NCBI GenBank assembly: GCA_013359235.1
Contig: JABWCE010000003.1
Span: forward strand, 1 to 64,000
Length of the DNA: 64,000 bases
Reading direction: 5' to 3'
From: Bacteroidota bacterium
GTDB lineage: Bacteria > Bacteroidota > Bacteroidia > NS11-12g > UBA9320
Position 1 is the first letter of the stretch, and every line of letters begins with the position of its first letter. This document shows positions 8,667 through 17,176 of this stretch, piece after piece. Under the pieces are notes generated by a model, which saw only the letters and a program-made list of their open reading frames with translations, had not been told where the DNA came from and made no database searches. The position numbers were made by a program, and so were the translations under genes.

Positions 8667-10217
8667 GTGGCAAACGATCTATACATAGAGGTTACGCCGC
8701 AGGATGAAAAAATTGCTTTTTTACAAGACAAACGCCTTACAGAATTTTATCAGGAAAAGAAAGGTAAAAATATTGTAGTAGGTGATATTTATGTCGGTTC
8801 GGTCAAAAAAATTTTAAACGGAAATAATGCAGCTTTTATTGATATAGGCATTGATAAAGACGCATTTACACATTACTCGGATTTAGGACCCAACATCAAA
8901 AGTTTCCTAAAAATTGCGAGGGTAGGTTTATCGGGCGGTTTAAGCCAATCTGGCTTAAAAAAACTGAAAATGGAACCCGAAACCTTAAAAACCGGTAATG
9001 TATCTGAAGTACTTAAAAAGAATCAACAGATTCTGGTACAAATTTTAAAAGAACCAATTTCATCCAAGGGACCAAGAGTTACAGCCGAAATAACGGTTGC
9101 AGGTACATATTGTATCCTTATACCATTTCAAAACTCGGTAAACATTTCTAAAAAAATTATTGAAAGAACCGAGAGAAACAGACTAAAACATTTAATCACT
9201 CAAAATCTTCCCGAAAACTTTGGAATAGTAGTCAGAACAGCAGCTCAGGGAGTAAGCGATGAGTTTATTTTGAGCGATATAAATTATCTGATTACACGTT
9301 GGGACGAAATGATTAGTAAACTGAAAACAGCAAAAAAGGGTGATAAAGTTTTGGGAGAACCTTCATATACAGTTTCGGTTGTAAGAGATTATTTGGGAAT
9401 AGGAATAAATTCAATAACTACAAACGATTCGGACACATTTAAGCAATTAGGCAAATTTATTGAAAGCACAAAATCAAATGCAGTAAACAACTTAAAACAT
9501 TATAAAGGTCAAATCACACTTTTTGAACAGTTTGGCATAAATCGTCAATTAAAAACAAGTTTTGGTAAAACAGTTTCATTCAGCAATGGCTCATATTTAG
9601 TAATAGAACATACCGAAGCACTACATGTTATTGATGTAAACAGTGGTTCGGGCTACAACAAGCAAAATTCACAGGAAGAAAATGCCTTGCAGGTAAATCT
9701 TGAAGCTGCAAAAGAAATAGCTCGGCAAGTAAGGCTTAGAGATATGGGTGGCATTATTGTTATTGATTTTATTGATACAAAAGACAACAATAATAAAAAG
9801 AAAATACACAAAGCACTGATAGATGCTATGCAAGATGATAGAGCAAGTCATTCAGTATTGCCAATGAGCAAATTTTGCATTATACAACTCACAAGAGAAA
9901 GAGTAAGACCTGAAACAAATATTGAAACTGAAGAAAATTGCCCTATGTGCAAAGGTTCAGGGATGGTAAGTTCTTCACAAAATATAGAAAACGACATAGA
10001 AACCAGTGTAAAATATCTTGCAAAAAATCTTAATTTCAAGAGAATTAAAATAGTTACACACCCATTTCTTGCTGCATATTTTAAGCAAGGACTATTTTCG
10101 AGAAAGTTTAAGTGGAAATTATTGTACAATATTGGGGTAAAAATTGTTTCAGACACATCATTACATTACGGCGAATTTCATATTTTTGACGAAAATGATG
10201 AAGAAATTAAAATTTAA
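8667..10217 (+). CDS. rng: Ribonuclease G (Rne/Rng family)
   Basis: A 516-residue endoribonuclease that starts with GTG at 8667. An S1-like RNA-binding domain occupies about 36-130 (GDIYVGSVKKILNGNNAAFIDIG). The RNase H/DNase I-like catalytic core contains HVIDVNSGSGYN (catalytic Asp near 322) and GGIIVIDFID (Asp near 365), the two magnesium-binding aspartates of the family. CPMC at about 425-428 is the zinc-link motif. There is no RNase E-type scaffold extension, so the RNase G/CafA form is preferred. It matures rRNA 5' ends and degrades mRNA. The neighbouring tiny ribosomal protein and RlmH give this operon a ribosome-maturation theme. Confidence 0.95.
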   Translation: MANDLYIEVTPQDEKIAFLQDKRLTEFYQEKKGKNIVVGDIYVGSVKKILNGNNAAFIDIGIDKDAFTHYSDLGPNIKSFLKIARVGLSGGLSQSGLKKLKMEPETLKTGNVSEVLKKNQQILVQILKEPISSKGPRVTAEITVAGTYCILIPFQNSVNISKKIIERTERNRLKHLITQNLPENFGIVVRTAAQGVSDEFILSDINYLITRWDEMISKLKTAKKGDKVLGEPSYTVSVVRDYLGIGINSITTNDSDTFKQLGKFIESTKSNAVNNLKHYKGQITLFEQFGINRQLKTSFGKTVSFSNGSYLVIEHTEALHVIDVNSGSGYNKQNSQEENALQVNLEAAKEIARQVRLRDMGGIIVIDFIDTKDNNNKKKIHKALIDAMQDDRASHSVLPMSKFCIIQLTRERVRPETNIETEENCPMCKGSGMVSSSQNIENDIETSVKYLAKNLNFKRIKIVTHPFLAAYFKQGLFSRKFKWKLLYNIGVKIVSDTSLHYGEFHIFDENDEEIKI

Positions 10218-10220
10218 AAA

Positions 10221-11219
10221 ATGAAAATTAAAACAACTATTGCAATATTAATTTGTACATTTCTATTAAGTTCATGCGTTTCTCAAAAAAAATTTGATTC
10301 ACTCAAACAAGATTTTAATAAATTATCAATCGAAAAATCAAATTGCGACTCATTAAACCTATTGACTTTAGCCAAAAGTAAAGAACTACAAAAAGAAATT
10401 GAAAAACTTAATAATGATTTAAACAAATCGAAATTTGAACTTGAAGAAAAAAAAGCTGAATACGAACAATCAAAAAAATTATACGACCAACTTAAAGAAA
10501 TATATGAAACTAAGCTGGCTAATGAGGCATTGACAAAAGACGAATTAAAGAAAAGCCTTCGAGAACTCGAAGATAAACTTGTAAAAAAAGAATTAGAGTT
10601 AAACGAAAAAGAAGCCAATTTACTCAAAAAAGAACAAGAAGTAAAAAAACTAAGCGATGATTTAAATAAAATAGCCAATAATCTCAAAGAACGCGAAAAC
10701 AGGATAAAAGAACTTGAAGATTTAATTAAACAAAAAGACGAAAAAGTAAAAAACTTAAAAGAATCACTCGAAAATGAATTGTTAGGATATAAAGAAAGTG
10801 GGCTTTCGGTAAGTATAAAAAATGGCAAAGTATATGTTTCGGTAGAAGAAAAACTTCTATTTCAATCAGGCAAAACCGATGTTTCTGCTAATGGCAAAAA
10901 AGCACTGCTAAAAGTATGTCAAAGCATTAAAAATGTAAAAGATTTTGAAATAATGGTAGAAGGACATACAGATGATGTACCAATAAAAACAGCACGATAT
11001 GAAGACAATTGGGATTTAAGCGTTTTGAGGGCTACTTCGGTTATACGAATAATGATAAAAGAAGGAGAAATAGACCCTAAAAGTGTAATTCCGACAGGAC
11101 GAGGCAAATATTATCCTGCCGATATGGGCGATACAGCCGAATCTAAAGCTAAAAACAGAAGAATAGAAATTATACTTTCGCCCGATATTGAAAAAATATT
11201 AAATATCATCAAAAATTAA
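10221..11219 (+). CDS. OmpA-family lipoprotein with long coiled coil
   Basis: A 332-residue protein with a lipoprotein signal peptide ending in LLSSC (Cys19), then about 170 residues of charged heptad-like coiled coil (20-190), then an OmpA-type peptidoglycan-binding domain (about 205-325). The domain shows VEGHTDD, WDLSVLRA and NRRIEI, the usual signature including the Asp and Arg that hold diaminopimelate. The order suggests an outer-membrane-anchored spacer that reaches to the cell wall. It starts 3 bases after the RNase G stop and ends 3 bases before RlmH, so it is almost certainly co-transcribed with them. Confidence 0.88.
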   Translation: MKIKTTIAILICTFLLSSCVSQKKFDSLKQDFNKLSIEKSNCDSLNLLTLAKSKELQKEIEKLNNDLNKSKFELEEKKAEYEQSKKLYDQLKEIYETKLANEALTKDELKKSLRELEDKLVKKELELNEKEANLLKKEQEVKKLSDDLNKIANNLKERENRIKELEDLIKQKDEKVKNLKESLENELLGYKESGLSVSIKNGKVYVSVEEKLLFQSGKTDVSANGKKALLKVCQSIKNVKDFEIMVEGHTDDVPIKTARYEDNWDLSVLRATSVIRIMIKEGEIDPKSVIPTGRGKYYPADMGDTAESKAKNRRIEIILSPDIEKILNIIKN

Positions 11220-11222
11220 TTT

Positions 11223-11696
11223 TTGAAAATAAGTTTTATCACAGTTGGCAAAACAAATACCGAATGGCTAAAAACCGGAGTTTTAGAATATGTAAAAAGA
11301 ATTAATCATTATTTAAATTTTGAATACATTGAAATTTCGGATGTTAAAAATAGAAATAAACTATCAATAGAAAAATTAAAAAACACCGAGTTTCATGAAA
11401 TTTCAAAATTTATAACAAAAGATTCGTTTTTAATACTATTAGATGAACACGGCAAAGAATATTCATCAGAAACTTTTGCAGCATATATCGAAAAAAAATT
11501 GCTGAATAATATAAAACATTTAATATTTGTTGCAGGTGGCGCTTATGGTTTTGATGATAAACTTTACAATATATGTAATGACAAAGTTTCATTATCGCAA
11601 ATGACATTTTCGCACCAGATGGTAAGATTGTTTTTCGTTGAACAATTATACAGAGCATTTACAATAATCAAAAACGAAAAATACCATCATAAATAA
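11223..11696 (+). CDS. rlmH: 23S rRNA pseudouridine-1915 N3-methyltransferase RlmH
   Basis: A 157-residue SPOUT methyltransferase, full length for the family. The start is TTG at 11223, since KISFITVGKT matches the usual RlmH N-terminus. LLDEHGKEYSS and the knot motif FVAGGAYGFDDKLY bind S-adenosylmethionine, and the C-terminal LSQMTFSHQMVRLFFVEQLYRA is highly characteristic. It methylates the pseudouridine in helix 69 of 23S rRNA on assembled 70S ribosomes. It ends the tightly packed operon that began at HU. Confidence 0.95.
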   Translation: MKISFITVGKTNTEWLKTGVLEYVKRINHYLNFEYIEISDVKNRNKLSIEKLKNTEFHEISKFITKDSFLILLDEHGKEYSSETFAAYIEKKLLNNIKHLIFVAGGAYGFDDKLYNICNDKVSLSQMTFSHQMVRLFFVEQLYRAFTIIKNEKYHHK

Positions 11697-11731
11697 AAAA
11701 ATAAGTTGTTAATAAAATATGTATAAATATT

Positions 11732-11747
11732 TGGCAACAAAATTGCT
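11732..11747 (+). promoter_or_regulatory. Sigma-54-type promoter candidate
   Basis: TGGCAACAAAATTGCT carries GG at 11733-11734 and GC at 11745-11746, exactly 10 bases apart as required for the -24/-12 elements, and agrees well with the TGGCACGnnnnTTGCW consensus. The predicted transcription start, near 11758, lies upstream of both possible starts of the next small gene. Confidence 0.5.
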
Positions 11748-11812
11748 TTAAAAGCGTTATATTAATACGTTTGACAAATTTTATAAAAGAACACTATATT
11801 ATATTAGGTTAT

Positions 11813-12055
11813 ATGGCAAAAGTTATAGATGAAAAAGGAAAAGTAGGTCGTCCTTCTACCAAGCCGGTAGAAAAGAAAAAAGCCCACTATGTAAATGTTG
11901 TAGTTAAAAATCCACATTTAGGTACAATTAGCAATGTTTTAGTTAGTCGTGATTCAAAAAACGAAGCTTTGTTTTTATTAAAACGAAGTGCACAAGGTAG
12001 TGATTATCTAGGATATTGGGATGGGAAACAATATGTTAAAGAGAATTTAAATTAA
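11813..12055 (+). CDS. Small conserved-looking protein of unknown function
   Basis: An 80-residue protein from ATG at 11813 (MAKVIDEKGKVGRPS). An in-frame TTG at 11771 would add 14 residues, but those are hydrophobic, unlike the rest, and lie almost at the predicted transcription start. The lysine-rich N-terminal part (GRPSTKPVEKKK) leads to a compact region with HYVNVVVKNPHLG and YLGYWDGKQYV. No known domain is recognised. It is a monocistronic unit between RlmH and a clear terminator, with a sigma-54-like promoter in front, so expression may be condition-dependent. Confidence 0.7.
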   Translation: MAKVIDEKGKVGRPSTKPVEKKKAHYVNVVVKNPHLGTISNVLVSRDSKNEALFLLKRSAQGSDYLGYWDGKQYVKENLN

Positions 12056-12065
12056 AAATTAATAG

Positions 12066-12089
12066 AAAGCACCTAATGGTGCTTTTTTT
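12066..12089 (+). terminator. Rho-independent terminator
   Basis: The 8-bp stem AAAGCACC/GGTGCTTT with loop TAAT is followed by a T run, 10 bases after the stop of the small gene. It lies between convergent genes. Confidence 0.85.
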
Positions 12090-12102
12090 ATAATAAATAA
12101 TT

Positions 12103-12915
12103 TCAAAATTCAATTGAAATTTTATATCCTGCGTGACTTCTTACATTAAAAACATTAGAGTTTTCAAATATTAAATATTGACCTTTAATTCCCGTTAAAA
12201 CACTATCAAATTCACTGACATTATCAAGTTTTATACTGTTAATCTTTTCGGGATATTTTAAAACTGGGTATTTTATAAATGTTTGTGGTAAAAAAATATT
12301 TGTATAAACCATTAAATCATCTGATAAAAAATTTAAAACATTTGTTTTTTCATTTTCCAAATCAATATAATCCGGCTCGCCTTTAAGCATTTTTTGCCAA
12401 TTTGTTTTATCTTTTAAATACTTTTTTAAATTTACCTCAATCAATCCTGCAGCTTGTCTATATGGAGTTTCGGCAATTACCAATGCTTGCGATGCTCCTT
12501 GGTCTATCCACCTTGTTGGAACTTGCGAAACTCTTGTTACACCAACTTTTATATCTCCAGTATTACTCAAATATACATAATGCGGTTTCAAATGATGTTC
12601 CATTTCCCAGTTATAATCTCTAAGTGCAATTCCCTCATGAATTCGGCTAAGTTCAGGATTTATAATACTTGGAGATGCTTGTGGTGAGCTTATAAAAGCA
12701 TCGTAACTCATCCCTTCGCCATAAGATTTTTTAATTTTTTTACCGGTAATCACACAATTAATTTCATTTTGAAATGATATTTTGATTTTGTTTCCTATAA
12801 TTTCATTTAACGGCAACAAATGTTTTTCTTCTAAAACATCAAACAATGGCAATGAATAATTTACAACTTCACTAAGTTGTGATTTCATCTTTCTAATATT
12901 TCCACTTAATTTCAT
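12103..12915 (-). CDS. DUF2797 family protein lacking most of its usual cysteines
   Basis: A 270-residue protein recognised from the DUF2797 core: EGIALRDYNWEMEHHL, HYVYLSNTGDIKVGVTR and QVPTRWIDQGASQAL, with QAAGLIEVNLKKYL and KTNWQKML after it. The central part resembles a GIY-YIG-like fold. Family members normally have a Cys-rich N-terminal section (CxxCG, then CYxCF, then C-x-RPELC). Here that section reads CVITGKK, MSYDAF and IINPELS, so all but the first cysteine are replaced and a zinc site looks lost. Function is unknown in the family. It stands alone, convergent with the small gene at 11813-12055. Confidence 0.82.
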   Translation of the reverse strand: MKLSGNIRKMKSQLSEVVNYSLPLFDVLEEKHLLPLNEIIGNKIKISFQNEINCVITGKKIKKSYGEGMSYDAFISSPQASPSIINPELSRIHEGIALRDYNWEMEHHLKPHYVYLSNTGDIKVGVTRVSQVPTRWIDQGASQALVIAETPYRQAAGLIEVNLKKYLKDKTNWQKMLKGEPDYIDLENEKTNVLNFLSDDLMVYTNIFLPQTFIKYPVLKYPEKINSIKLDNVSEFDSVLTGIKGQYLIFENSNVFNVRSHAGYKISIEF

Positions 12916-13101
12916 TAAACAATTTTTATTTTATAAAATTATGTCAAATTTTTTATATTTTTCAAAACTATAAATGTTAAATGCAATTTGTAATTTCAAT
13001 TTTTTATAAATTTTTAATTTTATCTAAATATTTTGTTATTAACATTTTAAAAATACAATTTAGAAATAATATAAATTATATTTTGTTTTAAAAAACTTCT
13101 T

Positions 13102-13129
13102 TTTGTAAAGATATACTCTCTTATATTTG
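13102..13129 (+). promoter_or_regulatory. Promoter of the alternative complex III operon
   Basis: TTTG at 13102-13105 and TATATTTG at 13122-13129 match the Bacteroidota -33 and -7 elements, 28 bases upstream of the actA start. The spacing of 16 is a little short. Confidence 0.5.
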
Positions 13130-13157
13130 CACTCTTTAAAACACAGGTTGAACATAT

Positions 13158-14114
13158 ATGTTTAAAAATTTTAAAAGCAGCAGAAATATTGCAACAATAG
13201 CTTCAATATTTGCTACAACTGCTGTACTAAGGGCGCAGGCAACGGAAACTGCAACTCAAAATCCGAACTTATTTTATACAGACAACACATTTTTGATACT
13301 TTTGTTTTTATGTCTATTATTTCTAATAATAGCTTATTTTCTGTATAGAGTAAAATCTCATCTTGATAATATAATTTACGAAAAAACAACAGGGCAAAGC
13401 AAGCCAACCTATTACCAAAAATCATTAAGGCCTTGGTTGCAAACTCTCAATCCTACTATTACTGCACTTACCATCGCAACTATTTTGGGGTTGATTACCT
13501 TTGTAAAAGCTTACCAATTTGGAATGAATGAAGTTGGAGTTCAACAAGGTTATTCGCCAGTACAACCAATTAATTACTCTCATAAAATTCATGCAGGGAA
13601 ACTTCAAATAGATTGTAAATATTGCCACTCAACTGCCGAATACAGCAAACAAGCAAGTATACCATCGGCAAATACCTGCATGAATTGCCACAAATTTGTA
13701 AACTTACGCGACAGATATAATGGAAACGTATCGCCTGAAATTGACAAAATTTATAAAGCTATAGGTTGGGATCCTGAAAATAATGAATATATTAAAGATT
13801 ACAAACAAAAACCAATTGAGTGGGTAAGAATTCACAATCTTCCTGACCTATCGTATTTCAATCATTCTCAGCATGTAAAAGTTGGAAAGGTTGAGTGTCA
13901 AACTTGCCATGGACCAATTCAGGAGATGGATAAAGTATATCAATTTTCTACACTTCAAATGGACTGGTGTATTAATTGCCACAGACAAAAGAGCGTTGAT
14001 GTAGAAAACAACAAATACTATGAAGACCTACACAAGAGATTGAAAAAAGAAGGTAAAACTGTTTATACCGTTGAGCAAAACGGAGGAACAGAATGTTCAA
14101 AATGTCATTACTAA
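13158..14114 (+). CDS. actA: Alternative complex III subunit ActA, pentaheme cytochrome c
   Basis: A 318-residue subunit of the quinol:electron-acceptor oxidoreductase that replaces the bc1 complex in many Bacteroidota. An N-terminal signal or membrane segment, a second hydrophobic stretch (about 45-65) and a third (about 100-120) precede a periplasmic domain. Five CxxCH heme sites are visible at about 153, 174, 247, 271 and 313 (CKYCH, CMNCH, CQTCH, CINCH, CSKCH), the number expected for ActA. The heme chain passes electrons from the complex to a c-type cytochrome or directly to an oxidase. It is the first gene of a six-gene operon and lies 17 bases before actB. Confidence 0.93.
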   Translation: MFKNFKSSRNIATIASIFATTAVLRAQATETATQNPNLFYTDNTFLILLFLCLLFLIIAYFLYRVKSHLDNIIYEKTTGQSKPTYYQKSLRPWLQTLNPTITALTIATILGLITFVKAYQFGMNEVGVQQGYSPVQPINYSHKIHAGKLQIDCKYCHSTAEYSKQASIPSANTCMNCHKFVNLRDRYNGNVSPEIDKIYKAIGWDPENNEYIKDYKQKPIEWVRIHNLPDLSYFNHSQHVKVGKVECQTCHGPIQEMDKVYQFSTLQMDWCINCHRQKSVDVENNKYYEDLHKRLKKEGKTVYTVEQNGGTECSKCHY

Positions 14115-14131
14115 AATATTAAAGCTATCAG

Positions 14132-17100
14132 ATGGAAAATAAAAATAAATACTGGAAAGGGATAGAAGAAGCAGAACTACACTCAGATTTTATAAAATCA
14201 AAGGGCAACGAATTCAGTGAAGCATTACCTGTTGAGGAAATGCTTTCTACAATTGATTCTGATTTATCATCAAACCGTAGAGATTTTCTTAAATTTTTTG
14301 GATTTAGTGTTTCGGCTGTTGCACTTGCAGCATGTAATAAAGCACCTGTGAAATTTGCAATTCCTTATGTTGAAAAACCACAAAATGTTACACCTGGTAA
14401 TCCAAATTATTATGCATCAACTTGTGCAAGCTGTACAAGTGGTTGTGGCATGATTGTTAAAACACGCGAAGGAAGACCAATTAAACTTGATGGAAGCAAC
14501 GAATCTGCAATATCTGCAGGAGCACTTTGTGCCGTTGGTCAAGCAGGTATTTTAACAATGTATGATATAAACAGGCTTGCAAATCCATTAGAAAATGGCG
14601 ATGAACAAACAGATTGGGCAAAAATTGATAAAAAAATTTCATCAAAATTAGCATCAATAGCTGCAACTTTTGGAGGCATCAGAATAGTTACACCTACAAA
14701 CAACAGTCCCTCATTTGCTAATGCTGTAAATATTTTTAAGCAAAAATACCCTACTACAGAAGTTATAACTTACGATTCGATTTCTTATTCAGGAATTTTG
14801 CTTGCAAACGAAAAATCTTTTGGCAAAAGAGTTATTCCAAATTATAATTTTGATAAAGCTGATGTAATAGTTTCATTTGGAGCAGATTTTTTAGGAACTT
14901 GGATTTCGCCTGTTGAGTACACAAAAAAATGGACTAAAAATAGAAACCCGAAAAACGGTACGATGTCGAGGCATTACCAGTTTGAATCTATTCTTACATT
15001 AACCGGTTCAAATGCTGATATTAGAATTCCAATGAAAGAATCTAAGGAAGGCATTTATATAATTTCACTATATAACGAAATTGCAAAACTTGCCGGTGTG
15101 GCACAACTTGCAGTAACACAAAATGCAGAACTTGCAGGAAATGCAATTAAAAATTCTGCAAAAGATTTATTTGCCGCAAAAGGAAAATCAATTGTTGTAT
15201 CAAAATCAAACAATCCCGAAATACAAACAATTGTAAACGGAATAAACATGATGTTGGGAAATTATGGTACAACTATTGATATAGATAATTTTTCAAATCA
15301 ATCAAAATTTGTAGAAGCAGATTTTGAAAAATTTGTATCAGAACTAAGCTCAGGTACAGTAAAAGGCGTAATTTTTGTAAATTCAAACCCGGTTTATTCT
15401 TATCACAACTCTTCAAAACTTACTGAAGGATTGAAAAATGCAGAACTTGTAATTTCAACTTCAATAACAAAAGACGAAACCGGAAGTTTAGCCGGATTTG
15501 TTTGTCCCGACAACCATTTTCTTGAAAGTTGGGGAGATGCAGAACCAAAAAACGGATTAATATCATTTACACAACCAACTATTTCACCCGTATTTAATAC
15601 TCGTCAAGTTATTGAATCTCTACTTACATGGGCGGGTGCAATGCCAGAAAATGCAAAAGCATACAATTTCGTAAAATCAACTTGGTCATCGTTAGGAGAT
15701 GATGTATGGAACAAATCAATACACGATGGAGTATTGATCAAGCCTGACCTTCCTGCAACAGTTCCTTCATTTGTTGCAAACCTTGCTGATAGTGCAAATA
15801 AAATAATATTTTCATTGCCCAAAGGCGATGAAACAGAATTAATACTTTACCAAAAAGTGGGACTTAGAGATGGTTCAATGGCTAATAATCCATGGGTTCA
15901 TGAACTTCCAGACCCAATTTCGAAAGTTTGTTATGACAATTATCTTTCAATATCAAAAGCCGATGCAGAAAAAAATGGTTTCGAACAAAATGATGTTGTA
16001 AATTTATCGGTAAATGGAATTTTGATAAATGAAATTCCTGTATTAGTTCAACCAGGACAAGCAAAAGGAACTTATGCAATAGCATTAGGATACGGAAGAA
16101 CACAAACAGGCAAAGTTGGAAAAAATTTAGGTAAAAATGCGTATCCATTAGTAAGAACAGAAAATGGATATTATTCTTATAACTTTTGCGGACTAATTAC
16201 ATTTGAAAAAACAAGAAAAAAATACTCTCTTGCACAAACACAAACTCATCATACAATAGAAGGCAGAGATTACATTCGCGAAGCAAGTTTAAATCAATAT
16301 AAAAAGAACCCATCTGTAAAAAATGATGAAAAACTAAATTTAATTTCTCTTTGGGAAGGATTTGATTATACAAAGGGACATAAATGGGGAATGGCTATAG
16401 ACCTCAACAAATGCACAGGATGCGGTTCGTGTGTTGTGAGTTGTCATATTGAAAACAATGTACCTGTTGTAGGCAGAGATGAAGTTTTACTCAGACGTGA
16501 AATGCACTGGATGCGTATTGACAGATATTACAGTTTTAATGATGATGGAACGGCTCTTACAAAAGAAAAACAAATTGATAAGGCAGATGCTTCAGTTTAT
16601 GAAAATGTTTCTGTAGTAAATGCTCCAATGATGTGTCAACATTGTGACCACGCCCCTTGCGAAACTGTATGTCCTGTATTGGCTACCACTCATGCAAGCG
16701 AAGGAATAAACCAAATGACATATAATAGGTGTATAGGTACAAAATATTGTGCTAATAACTGTCCATACAAGGTTCGCCGTTTCAATTGGTTTAAATTTAA
16801 TGATAACGACAAATTTGATTTTCATTTCAATAATGAATTAGGCAAAATGGTTATAAATCCTGATGTAACAGTTCGTCATAGAGGTGTAATGGAAAAATGC
16901 AGTTTATGTGTTCAAAGAATACAAGCTGGAAAATTGACAGCCAAGAGAGAAAATCGCAAATTGGTTGATGGCGAAATACAAACTGCTTGCTCTGCCGCAT
17001 GTCCGTCAAACGCAATAGTATTTGGAGATAAAAACGACCCTAATAGCGAAATTTCAAAACTTTTCAAAGATGAAAGATCATATCACATGCTTGAAGAAGT

Positions 17101-17161
17101 AGGTATTAGACCTGCAATGATGTATATGACAAAAATTAGAAATACAGATACAACAATTTAA
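14132..17161 (+). CDS. actB: Alternative complex III subunit ActB, molybdopterin-oxidoreductase-like/ferredoxin fusion
   Basis: A 1009-residue protein. A Tat-type signal (RRDFLKFFG at 49-57) runs into a lipobox-like ALAAC (Cys68). Residues 90-740 form the molybdopterin-oxidoreductase-like domain, and 750-1000 the four-cluster ferredoxin-like domain: CTGCGSCVVSC (from Cys761), MCQHCDHAPCETVCPV, CIGTKYCANNCPY, CSLC. The N-terminal domain carries Cys98, Cys101, Cys105 and Cys133 in C-x2-C-x3-C-x27-C spacing, which is the iron-sulfur motif of true Mo/W enzymes. The complex transfers electrons from quinol (ActC) through these clusters to ActA. It is followed after 15 bases by actC. Confidence 0.93.
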   Translation: MENKNKYWKGIEEAELHSDFIKSKGNEFSEALPVEEMLSTIDSDLSSNRRDFLKFFGFSVSAVALAACNKAPVKFAIPYVEKPQNVTPGNPNYYASTCASCTSGCGMIVKTREGRPIKLDGSNESAISAGALCAVGQAGILTMYDINRLANPLENGDEQTDWAKIDKKISSKLASIAATFGGIRIVTPTNNSPSFANAVNIFKQKYPTTEVITYDSISYSGILLANEKSFGKRVIPNYNFDKADVIVSFGADFLGTWISPVEYTKKWTKNRNPKNGTMSRHYQFESILTLTGSNADIRIPMKESKEGIYIISLYNEIAKLAGVAQLAVTQNAELAGNAIKNSAKDLFAAKGKSIVVSKSNNPEIQTIVNGINMMLGNYGTTIDIDNFSNQSKFVEADFEKFVSELSSGTVKGVIFVNSNPVYSYHNSSKLTEGLKNAELVISTSITKDETGSLAGFVCPDNHFLESWGDAEPKNGLISFTQPTISPVFNTRQVIESLLTWAGAMPENAKAYNFVKSTWSSLGDDVWNKSIHDGVLIKPDLPATVPSFVANLADSANKIIFSLPKGDETELILYQKVGLRDGSMANNPWVHELPDPISKVCYDNYLSISKADAEKNGFEQNDVVNLSVNGILINEIPVLVQPGQAKGTYAIALGYGRTQTGKVGKNLGKNAYPLVRTENGYYSYNFCGLITFEKTRKKYSLAQTQTHHTIEGRDYIREASLNQYKKNPSVKNDEKLNLISLWEGFDYTKGHKWGMAIDLNKCTGCGSCVVSCHIENNVPVVGRDEVLLRREMHWMRIDRYYSFNDDGTALTKEKQIDKADASVYENVSVVNAPMMCQHCDHAPCETVCPVLATTHASEGINQMTYNRCIGTKYCANNCPYKVRRFNWFKFNDNDKFDFHFNNELGKMVINPDVTVRHRGVMEKCSLCVQRIQAGKLTAKRENRKLVDGEIQTACSAACPSNAIVFGDKNDPNSEISKLFKDERSYHMLEEVGIRPAMMYMTKIRNTDTTI

Positions 17162-17176
17162 TAATATAATTAATAA

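Noticed and set aside
10283-10828. Long open frame (181 codons) antisense to the OmpA-like lipoprotein
   Set aside because: It is Ser/Phe-rich because it is the complement of a Lys/Glu-rich coiled coil; it has no start context and the plus-strand gene has clear domains.
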